Assembly (NCBI GenBank): GCA_024235135.1
Contig: JACKMZ010000002.1
Span: forward strand, 496,001 to 560,000
DNA: 64,000 nt
Source of the DNA: Gammaproteobacteria bacterium
GTDB taxonomy: Bacteria > Pseudomonadota > Gammaproteobacteria > Competibacterales > Competibacteraceae
Direction: 5' to 3'
Shown one piece after another: positions 59,989-64,000 of this stretch (positions within the stretch are counted from its first letter, which is position 1; each line of letters begins with the position of its first letter). The translations under genes were made by a program, and so were the position numbers. The notes under the pieces are model-generated. The model was not told where the DNA came from, ran no database searches, and saw nothing but the letters and a program-made list of their open reading frames with translations.

Positions 59989-60588
59989 ATGCCCTCAAGT
60001 GATTTGGTTTTGTCCTCTCAGGACGTTGAAGAACATGAACTCATCCGCCGCGTTGCCGAGCACGATCGCACGGCGTTCGAGCGGCTTTACCGCCACTATG
60101 TCCCGCGTCTCGGACGTTACCTGAACAAATACTTGCAGCAGCGCGAGTTGGTCGAGGAAGTCGTCAACGATGTCATGCTCGTGCTCTGGCAGAACGCGGC
60201 CCGTTTCGAGCCGGCAACCGCGCGCTTATCGACCTGGATATTCGGCATCGCCCATAACAAGGCGCGCAAGGCTTATGCGCGGGCGGGCCGACATCCGACC
60301 GAGCCGCTGCCGGAGGATCTGGAAGACCTGCACAACGAGGCGGAGCCTACCCAGGATCTGTCCACACTCGGCGGTCCCGAGCAGGATCTGCTCAGCGAAG
60401 ACGCAAGACGCGTACTGCGTCAGGCCCTGGAAAAGCTGTCGCCGGAACAGCGGGCTGTCGTCGAGCTGACCTATTTCGAAGGCTTCGCCTATCAGGAAAT
60501 CGCCGCGATTACCGGAAGCAACGTGAACACGGTCAAATCCCGCATGTTTCATGCCCGCAAACAGTTGGCGTTGTTGCTGGCTTCGTGA
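59989..60588 (+). CDS. ECF-family RNA polymerase sigma factor
   Basis: The 199-residue protein has region 2 (AFERLYRHYVPRLGRYLNKYL, EEVVNDVMLVLWQNAARF, STWIFGIAHNKARKA) and region 4 (LSPEQRAVVELTYFEGFAYQEIAAITGSNVNTVKSRMFHARKQL). It directs RNA polymerase to target promoters and is probably held by the anti-sigma factor next door. The frame extends to 59896 and there are ATGs at 59932 and 59989; the last leaves 17 residues before region 2, but none has a good ribosome-binding site. It is first in a three-gene operon. Confidence 0.93.
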   Translation: MPSSDLVLSSQDVEEHELIRRVAEHDRTAFERLYRHYVPRLGRYLNKYLQQRELVEEVVNDVMLVLWQNAARFEPATARLSTWIFGIAHNKARKAYARAGRHPTEPLPEDLEDLHNEAEPTQDLSTLGGPEQDLLSEDARRVLRQALEKLSPEQRAVVELTYFEGFAYQEIAAITGSNVNTVKSRMFHARKQLALLLAS

Positions 60589-60623
60589 GGCATCGCCTCT
60601 TCAAAACCTAACGAGAAAATCTT

Positions 60624-61352
60624 ATGGGCAACACCGGCACAACCGCATTGAAACGAACCCGACATCAGCAGGTCTGGGAACTGTTGCCGTGGTATGTCAA
60701 CCAGACGCTCAGCGATCGGGAAACCCGATGGGTGCGGGACCACTTGACGAAATGCGCTTTATGTCGGGCGGAGGTCGAACGCTGTCAGGCGACCGCCGAA
60801 GCGGTGCGCGCCGACGAGGAGATGGATTGGGTTCCCTCGAATCAGCAGTTTAGCGAGCTGCTCACGCGACTGGATGGAATCGAAACCCCACCACGGCGGG
60901 ATGAACCGGTCTCCGCTGTTTCACCGTGGAGCCGTCTTTGGCGAAACTTGAAAGCCAGTTGGGAACCCTGGTTCACGGTATCTTCGAACGCGCGTTGGGC
61001 GTTAGCGGGCCAGGCGGCGTTGCTGGCGATCGTCAGCGGCCTGATCGTGGCGCAGTTCACCAGCCCCCCCGATGAGGCGTATCGGACTTTGTCCAACCCA
61101 ACGCAACCCATGGTCGATACCGTGCGCGTACGCGCGGTATTCGCCGAGGATCTGAGCCTGGGCGGCTTGCGAAGCCTGTTATCCGGTCTGCGGGCCGATG
61201 TCGTGCACGGTCCGACCGGTCAAGGCGTTTTTACGCTGGCGATCGCCGCCGGCGCCGATCCCGATGCCGCGCGGACAAGCCTGCTGAAGGCTTTGCGCCA
61301 ACATCCCCAGGTGCTGTTGGCCGAACCCGTCATGACAGGGACAGCGCCGTGA
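60624..61352 (+). CDS. Zinc-finger anti-sigma factor, membrane-bound
   Basis: The 242-residue protein has an N-terminal ZAS-type domain: LLPWYVNQTLSDRETRWVRDHLTKCALC, with His-x3-Cys-x2-Cys. A single membrane segment follows at about 127-149 (WALAGQAALLAIVSGLIVAQF) and a periplasmic domain of about 90 residues. It should bind the sigma factor and release it on a periplasmic signal. The upstream spacer is 35 bases, and its stop overlaps the protease gene by 4 bases. Confidence 0.88.
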   Translation: MGNTGTTALKRTRHQQVWELLPWYVNQTLSDRETRWVRDHLTKCALCRAEVERCQATAEAVRADEEMDWVPSNQQFSELLTRLDGIETPPRRDEPVSAVSPWSRLWRNLKASWEPWFTVSSNARWALAGQAALLAIVSGLIVAQFTSPPDEAYRTLSNPTQPMVDTVRVRAVFAEDLSLGGLRSLLSGLRADVVHGPTGQGVFTLAIAAGADPDAARTSLLKALRQHPQVLLAEPVMTGTAP

Positions 61353-62572
61353 CGCGTCGCGGAGGGGCTTACCGTCTCGTCATCGCGCTGTGCGCCTTGC
61401 CGCTGCTCGCTGCTTGCGCGACCTCCGGCCAGGATGAAACTTCGGCTATACCCAAGCAATTTCGCGCCAGTCAGATCCTCGTGACCTTGCCATCCGCGAC
61501 GCCCGAGCAATGGGCCGCGACCGGGCAAGCCATCGCGCGCGAATACGCCTTGCAACCCGCGGGCGAATTTCCTCTGGCGTCCTTGGGCGTGCAATGCCTG
61601 GTTTATCGGGTGCCCGCCGAACGGTCGGTGGCCGAGGTGCTCGCCCAGCTCAACGCGGATTCCCGCGTGGCGCTTGCTCAGAGCAATCAGGTGTTCCGTA
61701 CAAAGGCCGCTTCCGCGAATGATCCTTATGGCCCCTTGCAATACGGGATGAACCAGATTCACGCGATCGCCGCCCACGCGGTGAGTACGGGGAAAGGCGT
61801 GACCATCGCGGTCATCGACACCGGGGCGCAGGTGGACCATCCCGATTTGAGTGGCGCCGTACAAAGCGAAAATTTCGTCGAAGGCGGCGAACGGAGCTTC
61901 CAGACCGACCGGCACGGCACCGCCGTGGCGGGTTTGATCGCCGCGCGCGCTGGCAACGGGATAGGCATTGTCGGCGTGGCGCCGGACGCTCAGGTGTTGG
62001 TCTCGAAAGCCTGCTGGTATCCGTCCGCGCGGGAGGATCAGGCGTTGTGCAGCAGTTGGACGCTGGCCAAGTCCGTGGATTACGTCGTGCAGCGCGGCGT
62101 GCGGATCATCAATCTCAGCTTGGTAGGACCCGATGACGCATTGCTGAGGCAGTTACTCGACACCGCCCTGAAGCGCGGGGTGATCGTCGTCGCCGCCGCT
62201 GATCAGGGGGGGAACGAACCGGGATTCCCGGCGGCCCATCCCGGTGTCATCGCGGTCATTGCCAGCGACGAGCAGGGCCGTGCGGAATGGCCGTCCTGGG
62301 CGGCGTGGAAACGACCGGTGGCGGCGCCAGGGCAGGAGATTCTGAGCACCGTGCCGAGCACGGCCTACGATTATCTGTCGGGCAGTTCGCTGGCGGCCGC
62401 CCAGGTCAGCGGGGTGGTGGCCTTGCTGTTGCAGCGAAAACCATCCCTGTCGGCGGTCGAGGCGCGGGAGGCGTTGGAAGCGGCCAGTCCGTCGCTTGGT
62501 GGCCGTGAGATCGGCGCTGTCGAAGCTTGCGTTGCGTTGGACACCGTCCTGGGCCAACACGTTTGTTCTTGA
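61349..62572 (+). CDS. Subtilisin-like (S8) serine protease, probable lipoprotein
   Basis: The 407-residue protein has a lipobox LLAAC (Cys at about 24), so it is anchored on the periplasmic side or outer membrane. A propeptide-like region follows to about 125 (ILVTLPSATPEQW). The S8 domain has Asp in IAVIDTGAQVDHPD, His in DRHGTAVAGLIAAR and Ser in YLSGSSLAAAQVSG. The start is GTG, overlapping the anti-sigma stop. With sigma and anti-sigma genes upstream, it may process the anti-sigma factor or mature secreted proteins of the cluster. Inference only. Confidence 0.9.
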   Translation: MTRRGGAYRLVIALCALPLLAACATSGQDETSAIPKQFRASQILVTLPSATPEQWAATGQAIAREYALQPAGEFPLASLGVQCLVYRVPAERSVAEVLAQLNADSRVALAQSNQVFRTKAASANDPYGPLQYGMNQIHAIAAHAVSTGKGVTIAVIDTGAQVDHPDLSGAVQSENFVEGGERSFQTDRHGTAVAGLIAARAGNGIGIVGVAPDAQVLVSKACWYPSAREDQALCSSWTLAKSVDYVVQRGVRIINLSLVGPDDALLRQLLDTALKRGVIVVAAADQGGNEPGFPAAHPGVIAVIASDEQGRAEWPSWAAWKRPVAAPGQEILSTVPSTAYDYLSGSSLAAAQVSGVVALLLQRKPSLSAVEAREALEAASPSLGGREIGAVEACVALDTVLGQHVCS

Positions 62573-62573
62573 A

Positions 62574-62604
62574 AGTCCTTCCCTCGGCGCGTGAGGGAAG
62601 GACT
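62574..62604. terminator. Perfect 12-bp hairpin between convergent units
   Basis: AGTCCTTCCCTC and GAGGGAAGGACT pair around GGCGCGT, directly after the protease stop. No T tract follows on the + strand; on the minus strand TT follows. It probably ends transcription from both sides (protease gene and the 135-residue exported protein gene). Confidence 0.7.
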
Positions 62605-62657
62605 CATGAAAGGATCTTCAGAGACGGTACGGGTCGTCGCTAAGGCCGAGCGATCCG

Positions 62658-63065
62658 TCAGCCGGGCGTGCTGACCGGCGCGTAGTCCGCCGGACTGTTC
62701 TTATAGCAGCGGTCGCGGCCATGACGTCTTTGAACCTGCTCACCCGTCTTGCATTTGGCCGTGAACTTTTTCCCTAACACCGTGCCCGTGGCGGGCAGGC
62801 AATAATCGGTATTGCCACTGTGATCGGTGGCCAGAACCGTGCCGACCGGGCATCCGGCGTCCGGTTGTACGCGCACCTGTCCGCCGGCTTTGACGCAACG
62901 GGCTTTGTTCTGATTGGGAATCGTTTCCAACTTGTACTGTCCACTGGGACATTTCCACCAGGGCCCCGCGGCGTGGGCGGACGAGATCACGCCACTTTGA
63001 CCGGAGAGTGAACAGAGAACAACGATTGAAAACGCCGTGGCGAATTTAATGATGCTGTTTTTCAT
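62658..63065 (-). CDS. Small Cys-rich exported protein of unknown function
   Basis: The 135-residue protein has a signal peptide to about 33 (SSAHAAG), then about 102 residues with six cysteines: WWKCPSG, KARCVKAG, DAGCPVG, DYCLPA, TAKCKTG and RDRCYKN. The even spacing suggests disulphide-linked units, and Lys/Arg/Gly are abundant. No family recognised. ATG 63065 has GAGG upstream; the frame opens at 63137. It is a single-gene unit behind promoter C. Confidence 0.65.
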   Translation of the reverse strand: MKNSIIKFATAFSIVVLCSLSGQSGVISSAHAAGPWWKCPSGQYKLETIPNQNKARCVKAGGQVRVQPDAGCPVGTVLATDHSGNTDYCLPATGTVLGKKFTAKCKTGEQVQRRHGRDRCYKNSPADYAPVSTPG

Positions 63066-63173
63066 GTCGAGTACCTCGTTGATTGTGTCATAGCGTGAAA
63101 ATGAATTAAGCGATTCATCAACACTCGCCCAGGTCACTAATAAAATTCGTCGGTTAGTTATGTTCTGGTTGCC

Positions 63174-63219
63174 AGATTACTGAAAATGCGGGAATTTTCG
63201 CATCCCGTAAATGGGGGAT
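63174..63219 (-). promoter_or_regulatory. Promoter C of the shared-palindrome set
   Basis: ATCCC-CCATTTAC-GGGAT (minus strand, 63219 to 63202) is followed after 22 bases by TAATCT (63179 to 63174). The expected start near 63167 leaves a leader of about 102 bases to ATG 63065. Confidence 0.65.
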
Positions 63220-63244
63220 ATTGAAGGGTGGGGCAAACCGTGTC

Positions 63245-63943
63245 TTAGCGTCGCACCCGGTCCGGACAGACGCCTTCCACCTGACGCCGATAGACGAGTA
63301 CCTGGAAATGCAAATATCCGGTCGGTTCGTGATACCAGCGTACTTTCAGTGGCGGGCAACGCGTGCATCCCGCGGGTGGGGCGGCGATGATCTGCGCCTC
63401 GCCGAAGCGGCGTTTGCCGTAGACCAATTCGGCATGATCGAACGCGGTGCCGGATTTGCCGCAGGCGGGAGCCGAGCCGCCGACATCGAGGCTGCGCTCG
63501 CCTTTGTCGCCCACGGCGAGATTGGACTGGTGATCGAACAACAGAAAATCGGGTTTGGAGCCGGGCGGAACCGGGCGGTTGTAGTCGCGCCCCGGTACGA
63601 GCTTGCGGGATAGGCGAACGGTGCTGGTATTGCTGGTTCCTTGAGGGGTTTTGACGGAAATTTTGATGTTGAGGGATTTGTTCAGATCCGCCAGGCGCGC
63701 GGTGATTCGCTTATCGCTCCAGGATTCGCTGGGTAAGGCGTATTTGAAACCACCGCCGTAGTCGGCGAGCACCTCGCATTGGCCGCACGCTTTCCCGAAA
63801 TCGCTGCCGGAAATCGTGATCCGCTCACCCGCGCCGGAATCGATTCCGCGAATGGACGGAGCCGCCGCGACCGGGCCGACCCACATCAGTGTCAGCAGAC
63901 CCGGTAACAAGCTTCGCAAAAGTAAGGCGTGTGTTCTGATCAT
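63245..63943 (-). CDS. Exported protein with IPT/TIG-like domain
   Basis: The 232-residue protein has a signal peptide ending VAAAPS. The following 80 residues (PSIRGIDSGAGERITISGSDFG, then KRITARLADL and IKISVKTPQGTSN) fit an IPT/TIG Ig-like domain. Later are Cys-rich and basic segments (APACGKSG, PAGCTRCPPL). The start may be the ATG at 63943, which lies almost at the predicted transcription start of promoter D, with no ribosome-binding site visible. Function is unknown. Confidence 0.7.
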   Translation of the reverse strand: MIRTHALLLRSLLPGLLTLMWVGPVAAAPSIRGIDSGAGERITISGSDFGKACGQCEVLADYGGGFKYALPSESWSDKRITARLADLNKSLNIKISVKTPQGTSNTSTVRLSRKLVPGRDYNRPVPPGSKPDFLLFDHQSNLAVGDKGERSLDVGGSAPACGKSGTAFDHAELVYGKRRFGEAQIIAAPPAGCTRCPPLKVRWYHEPTGYLHFQVLVYRRQVEGVCPDRVRR

Positions 63944-63950
63944 GCGCGAT

Positions 63951-63996
63951 AGCGTCGCCTCCCTGGCCGCTATTGGCTATCCCATGAATTGGGGAT
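63951..63996 (-). promoter_or_regulatory. Promoter D of the shared-palindrome set
   Basis: ATCCC-CAATTCAT-GGGAT (minus strand, 63996 to 63979) is closest to the consensus. The hexamer 22 bases downstream is GACGCT (63956 to 63951), matching the others only at positions 2 and 6, so the promoter is weaker or uses another start. The ATG of the IPT/TIG gene is 7 bases after it. Confidence 0.5.
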
Positions 63997-64000
63997 GGGT

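Noticed and set aside
1..64000. tRNA, rRNA, CRISPR arrays or replication origins
   Set aside because: No cloverleaf with CCA-type acceptor pattern, rRNA segment, or spaced direct repeat array of CRISPR type was seen; the only regular repeats are the three TGATAC copies.

Overview
The window is 64 kb of GC-rich chromosome from a free-living gammaproteobacterium. Gene content and order support this: hfq-hflX-hflK-hflC-yjeT-hisZ-purA, bamC beside dapA, gcvR, ubiK, comM, yciK, and speE divergent from speA. A class I polyhydroxyalkanoate (PHA) synthase shows that it stores PHA. A Competibacter-like or similar PHA-forming lineage would fit, but the sequence alone does not fix the genus. I saw no tRNA, rRNA, CRISPR array or complete insertion sequence.

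Layout. 1-3374 is the end of a surface-glycan locus. Its first 2.3 kb are clearly AT-rich: a carbamoyltransferase tail, a pyruvyltransferase-like gene and an unknown gene. A mosaic scar of IS1-like, FkbM and carbamoyltransferase pieces follows, then an intact FkbM methyltransferase. 3371-6958 (minus) holds a two-component system and a DegP/MucD protease. 7089-10501 (minus) is an MCE/Mla-type lipid transport operon whose ATPase subunit has lost all recognisable catalytic motifs. 10704-19208 is a mixed stretch: cyclase-FHA protein, SMP-30-like protein, MFS exporter, wrbA and pirin with a divergent LysR regulator, comM and ubiK. 19293-23086 is a nitrogen module, glnK-amtB-amtB-glnK, with a sigma-54 promoter and two NtrC-like boxes. 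23117-27939 has spermidine synthase, arginine decarboxylase and a Kef-type antiporter. 27982-32686 has small unknown genes, a squalene/phytoene-synthase relative with altered motifs, yciK and two UDP-sugar genes. 32778-42966 has metG, a membrane Ser/Thr kinase, a PerM-like protein, phoH-type PIN-ATPase, gcvR, dapA and bamC. 43002-52724 is the conserved mutL-miaA-hfq-hflXKC-yjeT-hisZ-purA run. 53052-54947 is phaC.

54967-64000 is the most unusual part. An ECF sigma factor, a zinc-finger anti-sigma factor and a subtilisin-like lipoprotein protease form one operon. They are surrounded by five uncharacterised exported proteins: a large beta-barrel, a 424-residue exported protein, a 251-residue protein, a Cys-rich 135-residue protein and an IPT/TIG-like protein. 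All four transcription units encoding these proteins carry the same element in front: ATCCC-N8-GGGAT, about 18 bp. In three of the four a TAnnnT hexamer lies exactly 22 nt downstream, placing the palindrome near -43, where class II activators bind. This looks like an undescribed local regulon for envelope or surface proteins, and it is my lead candidate for a new system.
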